Assembly (NCBI GenBank): GCA_030598425.1
Contig: JAUVPY010000104.1
Location: 1-7,814, forward strand
DNA length: 7,814 bases
Direction of reading: 5' to 3'
From: Anaerolineae bacterium
GTDB lineage: Bacteria; Chloroflexota; Anaerolineae; 4572-78; NAK82
Shown here: positions 1-6,714 of the stretch, piece by piece
Position numbering within the stretch: position 1 is the first letter of the stretch
How the letters are laid out: every line of letters begins with the position of its first letter
Notes under the pieces: model-generated
Told to the model about the DNA's origin: nothing
Seen by the model: only the letters and a program-made list of their open reading frames with translations
Databases searched by the model: none
Position numbers and translations under genes: made by a program

Positions 1-1214
1 GCTCCCTGCTCTCCTGGGATGAGCTATATCGCAGAGTTGAGAGTTACGATATGCTTATCATGAACGTGCGAAGCTACACATATCCTTTCGCTTATCAAGC
101 GGCCAAGATCTTTAAAGAAGTAAATCCAAAGGGAATCGTCCTGACCGGCGGGATGCATGCGACGGTGGCACCTGACGAAATGGAGAACGTCGAGGAATTC
201 GATTACATCTGCCAGGGACCAGGGGAGGAGATCATCGTTGATCTTGTGAAGGATCCCGTCTCCTTCCCACGAATGGTTGTGGGCGTTGGCGCCAAGTCTA
301 TGGCCGAATGGCCCATGATGGACCGGACGCTTTGGCCTAACCCCAACCTCCCGGATTTCCCCTGGCCCCTGGAGCCGGAGTGTGGTTGGGGACCGGGACC
401 GGTCGCGACCGTTATTACCAGCCGGGTCTGCCCGTGGCAGTGTGTCTTCTGCAACGAGGCTTCCTACATCCCCAACATGGGACGTAAACCAGTAGACATG
501 TTGATCGAGGAGCTGAACTACCTGGACGACACATACGGGCCGCTCGGCTCAGTCGTTATTCACGACTCGATGTTCTTTCAACAACCGGTCTGGCTGCGGG
601 AATGGGTGGAGAAGTACCCACGTCTGGCCCACCGCCCCTGGCCCTACTGGGCAGCCGGCCGCTCGGACACAATCCGTCAATGGCCAGACCTCTTTGAAGC
701 CCTGGTCAGAGAGACCAATTGGGATACGATCTCCATTGGCTTTGAGTCCGGCAGCGACCGAGTGCTGAATATCCTCAACAAGGAGTGCACGGCAGAGGAT
801 AATCATTTCACGATCGACCTTCTGAATAAGATCGGCGAAGACTTCGAGCGACAGGGCAAGGAACCGCCCAAGTTCTGGGCCAATCTGATGCTGGGTATCC
901 CCGGCGAAACGCACGAGGACGCCTTTGAGACGATCCGTATGCTCAAGCAAATGCGCTGGGTTATGCCGTCCATCGCTTACTACGCCCCCTACCCTGGATC
1001 GGCGCTTGGCTACCAGTTGATCGCCGAGGGCAAAAGTCTTATGTCGAAGGATAACTACCATCGGTACCCCAACGATGAGAAAGTCAAAGGTATTGACTAT
1101 CAATTCTATAACGACCTTCTTGCCGGGGTGTACGACGATGAAGTCAATCGAGGGCTCTCCACCTCGCTTTGGGGTAAGCGCGGAGAGTATCAAGAGGCAC
1201 TGGTAAAAGCATGA
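1..1214 (+). CDS. B12-binding-type radical SAM protein (5' end cut by window edge)
   Basis: The reading frame is open from base 3 with no stop before the first ATG at 51, and the residues before that ATG (SLLSWDELYRRVESYD) fit the domain, so the true start lies upstream of the window. The opening part, through VLTGGMHATVAPDE, is the second half of a Rossmann-like cobalamin-binding domain. Numbering from the Met at 51, the radical SAM cluster is CPWQCVFC (C127, C131, C134), which binds a [4Fe-4S] cluster and SAM. Downstream, SIGFESGSDRVL and LMLGIPGETHED match the later strands of the radical SAM barrel in MiaB/BchE-like (Elp3-type) proteins. Family members often methylate or rearrange unactivated carbons. 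The substrate cannot be read from sequence. The stop overlaps the start of the next gene as ATGA, implying translational coupling. No DxHxxG motif is visible, but the part that would carry it is largely outside the window. Confidence 0.93.
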   Translation, partial: SLLSWDELYRRVESYDMLIMNVRSYTYPFAYQAAKIFKEVNPKGIVLTGGMHATVAPDEMENVEEFDYICQGPGEEIIVDLVKDPVSFPRMVVGVGAKSMAEWPMMDRTLWPNPNLPDFPWPLEPECGWGPGPVATVITSRVCPWQCVFCNEASYIPNMGRKPVDMLIEELNYLDDTYGPLGSVVIHDSMFFQQPVWLREWVEKYPRLAHRPWPYWAAGRSDTIRQWPDLFEALVRETNWDTISIGFESGSDRVLNILNKECTAEDNHFTIDLLNKIGEDFERQGKEPPKFWANLMLGIPGETHEDAFETIRMLKQMRWVMPSIAYYAPYPGSALGYQLIAEGKSLMSKDNYHRYPNDEKVKGIDYQFYNDLLAGVYDDEVNRGLSTSLWGKRGEYQEALVKA

Positions 1215-1417
1215 GCAGTTTCAACAACCCCCATCACTTTTACGTATTTAACCTGACGAATGGCAAAAAGAAACTGGCCTATGGCGCCAGCCCGGAGGAC
1301 GCCTACGAGATCCTGAGGCAGCGTCTCACGCCAGAGGAGATGGAGCAAATCGTCCAGGACCAATACACAAAGATCTCGCAGAGGAAACTCCGACAATATA
1401 TCCACGAATTAGGATAA
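1211..1417 (+). CDS. Small hypothetical protein, 68 residues, between two radical SAM genes
   Basis: I do not recognise this family. It starts at an ATG overlapping the upstream stop (ATGA) and ends 7 nt before the next ATG, so it is embedded in the operon and probably translationally coupled. A weak AGAGG lies 13 nt upstream. The protein is soluble and charged. An aromatic N-terminal part (HHFYVFNLTNGKKKLAYG) looks like one or two beta strands, followed by helical segments around PEDAYEILRQRL and PEEMEQIV, and a tail ending RQYIHELG. It has no cysteine, no signal peptide, no membrane segment, no Gly-Gly cleavage site and no obvious core repeat, so it is not a typical RiPP precursor. It could be an accessory or docking protein for the flanking enzymes, possibly a small RRE-like or HicB-like fold. 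That is a guess from size and position. Confidence 0.8.
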   Translation: MSSFNNPHHFYVFNLTNGKKKLAYGASPEDAYEILRQRLTPEEMEQIVQDQYTKISQRKLRQYIHELG

Positions 1418-1424
1418 TAATGGG

Positions 1425-2927
1425 ATGAGAACACTATTAGCCAGTCCCGAATCTGGCGTCTGGAACAGCCGAAAACATATTCATATGGGCCTGGGCTACC
1501 TGGCCGGAGCGCTCCTGGCCCAGGGTTACGAGGTGGACATCTGGGACGCCGCAGTAGAAGAAGATATCGAAACCTTGAACCAACGGCTGGCCCGCGATCC
1601 CTACGAGGTCGTGGGTATCTCAGCTCCCACCCCACTCGTCGTCAACGCTTGGGAAGCAGCAGCAGCAGCCAAGAAACACGGAGCCATCACCATTTTGGGC
1701 GGGCCGCATCTCACTTTGATGCCCCACGAATCCATACAGAAGTCCCAGGTCGACTTGGTGGTGCGCGGCGAGGCCGAACAGACCATTATTGAGATTATGC
1801 ACGCTTTGGAGCGGGACCCAGGGATTCGGGGAATCAGGAAACAGGAAACGTCTATGCCTGATTCGCCGGCTTTAACTCCCCACCTCTTTGATCCTGATGC
1901 GGGCTGGGGAGATATCCTTGGCCTTTCGTGGCGTGACCTGGAGGGCAAGATTCACCACAACCCTGACCGCACTTTGTCTGACGACCTGGATGCAATCCCC
2001 TTCCCGGCCCACCATCTATTTAAGATCGAACGCTACACCAATCTTAATCCGCTGACTGACGGATTGGAGCCTGAGGCACGAGCCTACACCATTGTTACCT
2101 CGCGAGGCTGCCCATATAAGTGTACTTACTGCTCCAAACCCATCACCGGCGACACCTGGCGTGGCCGCAGCGTGGAAAACGTGATCGCTGAGTGGCGTTG
2201 GTTGGTAGAAGACCTGGGCGCCACCGAAATCGGCGTCACCGACGACATTTGGAATCTAGACCGGGGTCGCGCCAAAGAGCTGTGCCAGGCCCTCATTGAC
2301 AACAAGCTAAACCATGTACCCTGGATCACCATCCACGGTATGAAGGTCAACAACACCGACCAGGAACTCTTTGATCTGATGAAAGCGGCCGGCTGCAAAC
2401 GGGTGGGCTTTGGCGTGGAGAACGGCGACGATTGGATGCTGCGTCACGTCATCAAGAAAGGCCAGACGGTGGACATGGTGCGCCAGGCCTTCCGATGGGC
2501 GAAGAGAGCGAAGCTGCAGACCATGGGTTTCTTTATCTACGGTATGCCGGGCGAGACAGAAGAATCGATGGAGAAAACGACCCAACTGGCGTTGGAGTTA
2601 GACCCCGACCTGGCTCACTTTCTGATGGCCGCGCCCTTTCCCGGCACTGAGATGTGGGAGATACTCGAAAAGCACGGCCAGGTCTACTCCCACAACATGG
2701 ACTGGAGCCAGATCGCCATTCAGGAGGACAAAGCCCACTTCGCCTTCGGTGACCTGGACGAAGAGACAATCGAGTACAAGTGGCACGAGGCACATCGTCG
2801 CTTCTACTTACGCCCCAGTCGTATCGCGCGCATCGTGATCCGGGGCGACACGTGGCGGCGGTTCCCGTATTACGTGAGAACAGCCGGCAGCATGCTGTTG
2901 GGATTGGGTGAAAGAAAGGCAGCGTGA
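1425..2927 (+). CDS. Cobalamin-binding (B12) radical SAM protein
   Basis: This 500-residue protein has a complete two-domain layout. Residues about 1-130 form a B12-binding Rossmann domain, with GLGYLAGALLAQGYEVDIWD near the start and TILGGPHLTLMPHE and VRGEAE near its end. Residues about 220-420 form the radical SAM core, with SRGCPYKCTYC (C229, C233, C236) and later FGVENGDD and FFIYGMPGETEES. This matches class B / BchE-like enzymes. The usual His of DxHxxG is absent after D41 (DAAVEED), as in many radical SAM B12 enzymes that bind cobalamin without a protein His ligand. Such proteins usually methylate, cyclise or rearrange carbon skeletons; the substrate here is unknown. AGGA lies about 10 nt upstream of the start. 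Two oddities: residues about 132-168 look like extra sequence at a point where relatives move directly to the linker, and a 12-base repeat lies there; the stop codon sits inside a short GTGAT-type tandem repeat. Confidence 0.94.
   Translation: MRTLLASPESGVWNSRKHIHMGLGYLAGALLAQGYEVDIWDAAVEEDIETLNQRLARDPYEVVGISAPTPLVVNAWEAAAAAKKHGAITILGGPHLTLMPHESIQKSQVDLVVRGEAEQTIIEIMHALERDPGIRGIRKQETSMPDSPALTPHLFDPDAGWGDILGLSWRDLEGKIHHNPDRTLSDDLDAIPFPAHHLFKIERYTNLNPLTDGLEPEARAYTIVTSRGCPYKCTYCSKPITGDTWRGRSVENVIAEWRWLVEDLGATEIGVTDDIWNLDRGRAKELCQALIDNKLNHVPWITIHGMKVNNTDQELFDLMKAAGCKRVGFGVENGDDWMLRHVIKKGQTVDMVRQAFRWAKRAKLQTMGFFIYGMPGETEESMEKTTQLALELDPDLAHFLMAAPFPGTEMWEILEKHGQVYSHNMDWSQIAIQEDKAHFAFGDLDEETIEYKWHEAHRRFYLRPSRIARIVIRGDTWRRFPYYVRTAGSMLLGLGERKAA
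1824..1847. repeat. Degenerate copy of the ATCGGGGA-type short repeat inside a radical SAM gene
   Basis: Units resembling ATTCGGGG, AATCAGGA and AACAGGAA lie in tandem. Bases 1826-1837 (TCGGGGAATCAG) are identical to bases 4093-4104 in the third radical SAM gene. In this gene it encodes GIRKQE in a stretch (about residues 132-168) that looks additional to the family core. The identity is seen directly. That it arose by repeat spread rather than chance is inferred. Confidence 0.45.
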
Positions 2928-2968
2928 TACGTGATGCGTAGGCGTAACAATGAATACGTCACCATCAC
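2922..2968. repeat. Short GTGAT-type tandem repeat with imperfect hairpin at a gene end
   Basis: Heptamer-like units GCGTGAT, ACGTGAT and GCGTAGG run in tandem from 2922. They include the stop codon of the B12 radical SAM gene (TGA, 2925-2927). GTGATGCGTA (2931-2940) can pair with TACG (2955-2958) and CATCAC (2963-2968), leaving a 4-nt bulge. There is no T tract, so it is not a standard terminator. The rest of the gap to 3000 shows no convincing promoter. Confidence 0.4.
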
Positions 2969-3000
2969 ACTCCACACTATACGCGAGCTACTGAGGTTTT

Positions 3001-4161
3001 ATGTTTAGTTTACTGCCAAAACTCCCTTTTTATTGGGCCTTCCACCGTTTCGGCCGGCCACGTATGCTACCCTTCAGCATCGTGGTCAGCGTCAGCTTTC
3101 GCTGCAACTCCAAGTGCAAGACGTGCGACGTGTGGCGCAAACCTAACGACGATATGACCGTCGAAGAATGGGACCACGTCTTCTCTAAAATGGGGCGCGG
3201 ACCTCTGTACATCACCTTCACCGGCGGCGAACCCTTCCTGCGCAATGACACAGCCGACATGGTGCTCAGCGCCTGCCATCACTGCCGCCCCACGGTGGTG
3301 ACGATACCCACCAACGGCATCTTGACCAAACGCATCATAGATCAGGTAGCTCGCATCTGCGCCGGTGCGCCGCACACCAAAATCGGCATCAACCTGTCGC
3401 TGGACGGCGTAGGGGAAGAGCACGACGAAATCCGCAAAGTCCCGGGCAACTGGAAAAAAGCTATGGAGACTTGGGACGCTTTGAAGGAACTGCAACGACG
3501 CCGCGAGAACCTAGTTCTGACCACCCACACCGTCGTCAGCAAATTCAACCTGGATCGCTTCTTTGAGATCTACGCCGGGCTCCAATTTTTGGAGCCTGAT
3601 AGCTATATCACCGAAATTGCCGAAGAGCGCGTCGAGCTAGATACCGTCGGCTGGAACATCACACCGGAGCCCGATGACTACGCCCCTGTCGCCGACTTCC
3701 TCAGCCAGCAAGCGTGCCAGCGCCCGGTGCGTGGCATCGCCCGCATTACCCAAGGCTTTCGCGCCGAGTACTACCAGCTCGCCAAGCGCATCCTCTATGA
3801 GCGACGGCAGGTCATCCCCTGCTATGCCGGTTGGGCCAGTGGCCACATCGCGCCCAACGGCGATATTTGGAGCTGCTGCATCCGCGCCGAGCCGGTCGGC
3901 AACCTGCGCGACCACGACTACGACATCCGCCCCATCTGGTTCGGCGAGCGTATGGCAGCCATGCGTAGAAGCATCTATGCCGGCGAGTGCGCTTGCCCAA
4001 TGGCAAACGCGAGCTACGCCAACATGCTGCTCCACCCGCCGACTGTCACCAGAGTGGTGTCCAGTGTGATCCAGCAGCCAGCGATCGGGGAATCGGGGAA
4101 TCAGAAAATCGGGGAACCAGGTGCAAAGGCACCCGGACAGATGTCGGAGATTCATCGCTAA
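3001..4161 (+). CDS. Radical SAM protein with SPASM/twitch-like C-terminal domain
   Basis: This 386-residue protein carries the radical SAM cluster as CNSKCKTC (C35, C39, C42), the SAM-binding FTGGEPFLR at about residues 73-81, and the conserved IGINLSLDG strand near 128-136. Its C-terminal part has [20 protein letters not shown] (C274, C292, C293) and a CAC pair (C330, C332), the layout of a SPASM or twitch domain that holds auxiliary Fe-S clusters. SPASM enzymes modify peptides, sugars or small molecules; no substrate is evident. There is no B12 domain, unlike the two upstream radical SAM genes. GAGG (2993-2996) lies 4 nt before the ATG. The 73-nt gap from the previous gene still allows co-transcription. 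The last ~26 residues (after VIQQP) are low in complexity, partly encoded by an 8-bp tandem repeat, and probably not part of the folded enzyme. Confidence 0.93.
   Translation: MFSLLPKLPFYWAFHRFGRPRMLPFSIVVSVSFRCNSKCKTCDVWRKPNDDMTVEEWDHVFSKMGRGPLYITFTGGEPFLRNDTADMVLSACHHCRPTVVTIPTNGILTKRIIDQVARICAGAPHTKIGINLSLDGVGEEHDEIRKVPGNWKKAMETWDALKELQRRRENLVLTTHTVVSKFNLDRFFEIYAGLQFLEPDSYITEIAEERVELDTVGWNITPEPDDYAPVADFLSQQACQRPVRGIARITQGFRAEYYQLAKRILYERRQVIPCYAGWASGHIAPNGDIWSCCIRAEPVGNLRDHDYDIRPIWFGERMAAMRRSIYAGECACPMANASYANMLLHPPTVTRVVSSVIQQPAIGESGNQKIGEPGAKAPGQMSEIHR
4084..4115. repeat. 8-bp tandem repeat ATCGGGGA, four units, in a gene 3' end
   Basis: The units are ATCGGGGA (4084-4091), ATCGGGGA (4092-4099), ATCAGAAA (4100-4107, degenerate) and ATCGGGGA (4108-4115). 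Because the period is not a multiple of three, the translation changes from unit to unit ([13 protein letters not shown]). The repeat sits in the C-terminal tail of the SPASM radical SAM gene, 46 nt before its stop, and appears to have extended the protein. Confidence 0.75.
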
Positions 4162-4209
4162 TATCCTCATCCTCGATAACATCAACTCTTCTTCCTCCAT
4201 AATAACCTA

Positions 4210-4279
4210 AGTTCGAAGTTGTCTAGGGAAACCATCCTGGGTAGCCCTAAGGCGTAAACCTGTGCAAATCCTTCGAACT
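4210..4279. other. Intergenic 9-bp inverted repeat enclosing possible hairpins
   Basis: AGTTCGAAG (4210-4218) is the exact reverse complement of CTTCGAACT (4271-4279). The 52 bases between them can form two smaller helices: TAGGG (4224-4228) with CCCTA (4245-4249), continued by CCA/TGG around 4232-4240, and AGG (4250-4252) with CCT (4259-4261). This would give a three-way-junction shape. It does not match the B12, SAM, TPP, purine or c-di-GMP riboswitch consensus patterns I know, and it lacks a T tract. It lies upstream of the promoter for the FHA gene, so it may be the 3' end of the radical SAM transcript, a protein-binding site or a mobile-element remnant. Confidence 0.4.
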
Positions 4280-4318
4280 ATCGTCCATCGGGAGCGGCTG
4301 AGTAGTTGCGCGCCGAAT

Positions 4319-4346
4319 TTGTCATCTGTCGGTTTCTAACTAAAAT
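4319..4346 (+). promoter_or_regulatory. Putative sigma70-type promoter for the FHA-protein unit
   Basis: TTGTCA (4319-4324) is one mismatch from the -35 consensus. TAAAAT (4341-4346) is one mismatch from the -10 consensus. The spacer is 16 nt. It lies just before the FHA gene, giving a leader of about 25 nt. No flanking operator is obvious. Prediction is by eye. Confidence 0.5.
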
Positions 4347-4365
4347 GAGGGCACGTCACTGACAC

Positions 4366-4372
4366 AAGGGGG
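4366..4372 (+). promoter_or_regulatory. Ribosome binding site (AAGGGGG) for the FHA protein
   Basis: A purine-rich AAGGGGG ends 5 nt before the ATG at 4378. It supports this start, and the FHA domain begins about 30 residues later as expected. Confidence 0.6.
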
Positions 4373-4377
4373 AACCT

Positions 4378-6354
4378 ATGGACGACACGCAGAGCCACTC
4401 GCCAGACAATCTGGTCGTCAACCATTTCGACGGGCGCGAGGAGAGAGTCTCTCTCCCTCCATCAAAGACCCCAATCCGGATCGGTCGGGAGACCGACAAC
4501 GATGTAGTCCTCAGCGACCCACGCGCCTCCCGTTACCACGCCCAGGTACGTCGCGGCGAAGAAGGATTGGAAATTATGGACGTGGGCAGCGCCAACGGCA
4601 CGTTCGTCGGCGCGCAACGCATCGAAGCCGATACCTGGCACCTTCTACCGCCTGGCTCGGTCGCCTACCTGGGCGATACGACGCTCACCTTCCAACCAAG
4701 CCCTGCATCAGCACATACGGTGGCAGTGGCCCCGGTGACTGTCCCTCCTCCCCCACCTCCATCTGAACCCTCAGACCGTAAACCGACCTTTGTGCCCTGG
4801 GCAATCATCGCCGGAGCGCTGGTAATCTTGCTGATCATCATCGTCGGCGCCATATTGTTGACGGGGCGCCAGACGCCGGCCGAATCGACAACCACTAAAT
4901 CCGATACTCCCTCCGGTCTGGAAGCTCAGACACCTGGTGCGCCTCCCTCCACCGAAGAACCCTCTACTGAAGCGGAACTCATCCCCTATCCCGTCGTCGA
5001 GGTAGAAGAGGTTCGGGCCGAGCCCATCATCTTGGGTGCATTGCCTGATCCCACCAAAGCCTTCATCATCGTGCGCGTACGGGTAGAGAACCAAGGTACC
5101 GGCGACCTCGTGGTCTCCCCCAGCCAATTCCAGTTGGTCGACGCTTCGGGAACGGTGCTGATGGAGGAGGGCAGCAACTACAGCCAGGATGGCCTGCGCA
5201 AACTGGGCCTGGCCGATCGCTATAAGGATCTGCGTTTGGGCCCCGGCGGAAGTGTGCCTGAAAGCCTGCTCTTTGCCGGCGAGGCCAAGCCTTACGACGT
5301 CTTTTTGCGCTACCAGGCGCCCGGCATGGACCCGATCACGCTCGATCTGGGCGAGATCGATGCTGAGCGGGCAGTGGCTGTAGCCCTCGGCACACCAGTG
5401 GCCGAAGAATCGCCGGTAGCGGTGGCCCAGGAGGCCGACGCTACCTCGACTGCGGGGCCCACGCCCACCCCGACCCGCCCACCTGAACTACCTGCCCCCA
5501 GGACGGTGTCTGCTTCGTCGCTGGTGGGCACAATTGCCTATCCAGTTTTTAATGGCACCACGTACGACCTATACTTAGGCAAAGCCGACGGCTCCGGCAC
5601 CAGCTTCTATCTCCCCAGCGCCAGCCAGCCACAGTTCAGTTCCGATGGAGGGCGTATCGCCTATCATTCCTGGCTGCCGGAGAAGCGTGCACTTGTCACG
5701 AGGAATGTGCCCGGCGGCAACGAACACATCGTGGCCGTCCACCTGGAAGACCAGTTGCCCACCTGGTCTCCCGATGGAACAACAATCATCTTCCTCTCCC
5801 GGCGTAGGGGAGACCGCGCGTCGGAGTTGCTCGGCGTATCGTCTGTCGGTGGCGATCCGCAAGTCATCGGCCACGGCGAGTACCCCACCTGGGCGCTGGA
5901 CGATCGGCTGGCCTTCAAAGGATGGGGGGAGACGCCAGACCTGGGCCTGCGATTATCGCCACCCGACATGTCCGATCCTGTGGAATTGACTGATCACGAC
6001 ACCGATACCGCCCCAGCCGTCTCGCCGGATGGGAAGCAAATTGCGTTTATGTCTCGCCGCGACGGTAACTGGAATATCTACATCATGAACAGCGACGGAA
6101 CGGGGCTAAAACAATTGACCGACGACCCGTCCGAGGACGGCCTGCCCACCTGGGCGCCTGATGGCAAGGTGATCGCATTTGTCAGCAACCGGGGTGGTCC
6201 CTGGGCCGTGTGGGCTGTGCCCCCCGGTGGCGGCGGAAAGCGCCAGTTGTTTACCACGGAAGGCTCCCCCGACGGTTTCGTCGCTGGTGAAGACCTAGAC
6301 AAGAGCCGAGGCTGGGCCGAAGAACGAATTTCTTGGACCGAAATAGACTATTGA
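4378..6354 (+). CDS. FHA domain - membrane span - DUF4352-like - PD40/TolB repeat protein
   Basis: This 658-residue protein reads as a membrane-spanning sensor. Residues about 12-106 are an FHA domain, a phosphothreonine-binding module, with RIGR (34-37), SRYHA (51-55) and SANGT (71-75), the expected phosphopeptide-contact residues. A Pro-rich linker (PPPPPP, 123-128) leads to one membrane helix (about 139-162). Basic residues before it suggest the FHA domain is cytoplasmic and the C-terminal half outside. Residues about 204-325 look like a DUF4352-type beta-sandwich (FIIVRVRVENQGTGDLVVSP). A Thr-Pro linker (about 355-373) follows, then PD40/TolB-type propeller repeats with TWSPDG (462-467), VSPDGKQIAF (548-557) and TWAPDGKVIAF (591-601), and the IYIMNSDGTG signature. 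No enzyme motif is seen. It has its own promoter and opens a unit with two thioredoxin-fold genes. The binding partner, probably a Ser/Thr-kinase target, is not in the window. Confidence 0.92.
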   Translation: MDDTQSHSPDNLVVNHFDGREERVSLPPSKTPIRIGRETDNDVVLSDPRASRYHAQVRRGEEGLEIMDVGSANGTFVGAQRIEADTWHLLPPGSVAYLGDTTLTFQPSPASAHTVAVAPVTVPPPPPPSEPSDRKPTFVPWAIIAGALVILLIIIVGAILLTGRQTPAESTTTKSDTPSGLEAQTPGAPPSTEEPSTEAELIPYPVVEVEEVRAEPIILGALPDPTKAFIIVRVRVENQGTGDLVVSPSQFQLVDASGTVLMEEGSNYSQDGLRKLGLADRYKDLRLGPGGSVPESLLFAGEAKPYDVFLRYQAPGMDPITLDLGEIDAERAVAVALGTPVAEESPVAVAQEADATSTAGPTPTPTRPPELPAPRTVSASSLVGTIAYPVFNGTTYDLYLGKADGSGTSFYLPSASQPQFSSDGGRIAYHSWLPEKRALVTRNVPGGNEHIVAVHLEDQLPTWSPDGTTIIFLSRRRGDRASELLGVSSVGGDPQVIGHGEYPTWALDDRLAFKGWGETPDLGLRLSPPDMSDPVELTDHDTDTAPAVSPDGKQIAFMSRRDGNWNIYIMNSDGTGLKQLTDDPSEDGLPTWAPDGKVIAFVSNRGGPWAVWAVPPGGGGKRQLFTTEGSPDGFVAGEDLDKSRGWAEERISWTEIDY

Positions 6355-6356
6355 GC

Positions 6357-6671
6357 ATGAACATCACTTTCTTATACTTCGAAGGTTGCCCATCTCACGA
6401 CGCAGCCCTTGAGCGCTTGCGGCAGGTAATGGCTGAAGAGGGCGTGGGTGCCGATATCGAGGTCATCAAGGTCGAGACCGACGAGCAAGCCCAACGTTTG
6501 CATTTCGTCGGCTCTCCGACCATCCTGATCGACGGGCGAGACATTGATCCAGTACCGTCCGAAGCCTACCCGGCTCTTACCTGTCGCGCCTATCGCTTGG
6601 AGGATGGCCGCATCTCCCCACTTCCCTCGCCCGACATGATCCGTGACGCCCTTCAGCTACATAAAACGTAA
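6357..6671 (+). CDS. Small thioredoxin-fold protein with a single-Cys active site
   Basis: I start this at the ATG at 6357, 2 nt after the FHA gene stop, giving 104 residues. An in-frame TTG at 6333 would add 8 residues overlapping the upstream gene, but the fold begins naturally at MNITFLYFEGCPSHDAA. The N-terminal strand plus GCPSH (C11) corresponds to a thioredoxin CxxC site with the second Cys replaced. VGSPTILIDG (51-60) supplies the cis-Pro loop (P54). A second cysteine, C76 in TCRAY, is in a position I recall as conserved in this uncharacterised family, often found near metal- or mercury-response genes. It is soluble and probably cytoplasmic. No strong ribosome site is seen, consistent with translational coupling. 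It may be a monothiol redox protein or thiol/metal-binding protein; the partner is unknown. Confidence 0.85.
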   Translation: MNITFLYFEGCPSHDAALERLRQVMAEEGVGADIEVIKVETDEQAQRLHFVGSPTILIDGRDIDPVPSEAYPALTCRAYRLEDGRISPLPSPDMIRDALQLHKT

Positions 6672-6701
6672 TGCCTGAAATGTAATATTGACTCGGAAAA
6701 C

Positions 6702-6707
6702 GGAGGA
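6702..6707 (+). promoter_or_regulatory. Ribosome binding site (GGAGGA) fixing the redoxin start
   Basis: GGAGGA ends 7 nt before the ATG at 6715, which is ideal spacing. It favours that ATG over the in-frame TTG at 6688, which lies upstream of this site. Confidence 0.75.
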
Positions 6708-6714
6708 AATCCAA

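Noticed and set aside
549..1193. Long open frame on the minus strand opposite the first radical SAM gene
   Set aside because: It is antisense to a clearly conserved protein and its translation has no recognisable domain; a by-product of GC-biased codon use.
1211..1417. RiPP precursor peptide for the radical SAM enzymes
   Set aside because: No leader-core boundary, Cys, repeat or Gly-rich core is visible and the whole length looks like a folded charged protein; kept as an unknown small protein.
1654..1670. GCA trinucleotide run in the second B12 radical SAM gene
   Set aside because: Only about five alanine codons inside a helix of the B12 domain; ordinary coding sequence.
4120..4133. Perfect 5-bp hairpin (GGTGC-AAAG-GCACC) as a terminator for the radical SAM run
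   Set aside because: It lies inside the coding sequence and no T tract follows.
3637..4200. 187-codon minus-strand open frame opposite the SPASM radical SAM gene
   Set aside because: It is antisense to the conserved C-terminal cysteine region, has no domain signature and no ribosome site.
4201..4377. Cobalamin riboswitch, which would fit B12-dependent enzymes nearby
   Set aside because: No recognisable B12 box, and the region lies downstream of the B12 radical SAM genes, ahead of an unrelated unit.
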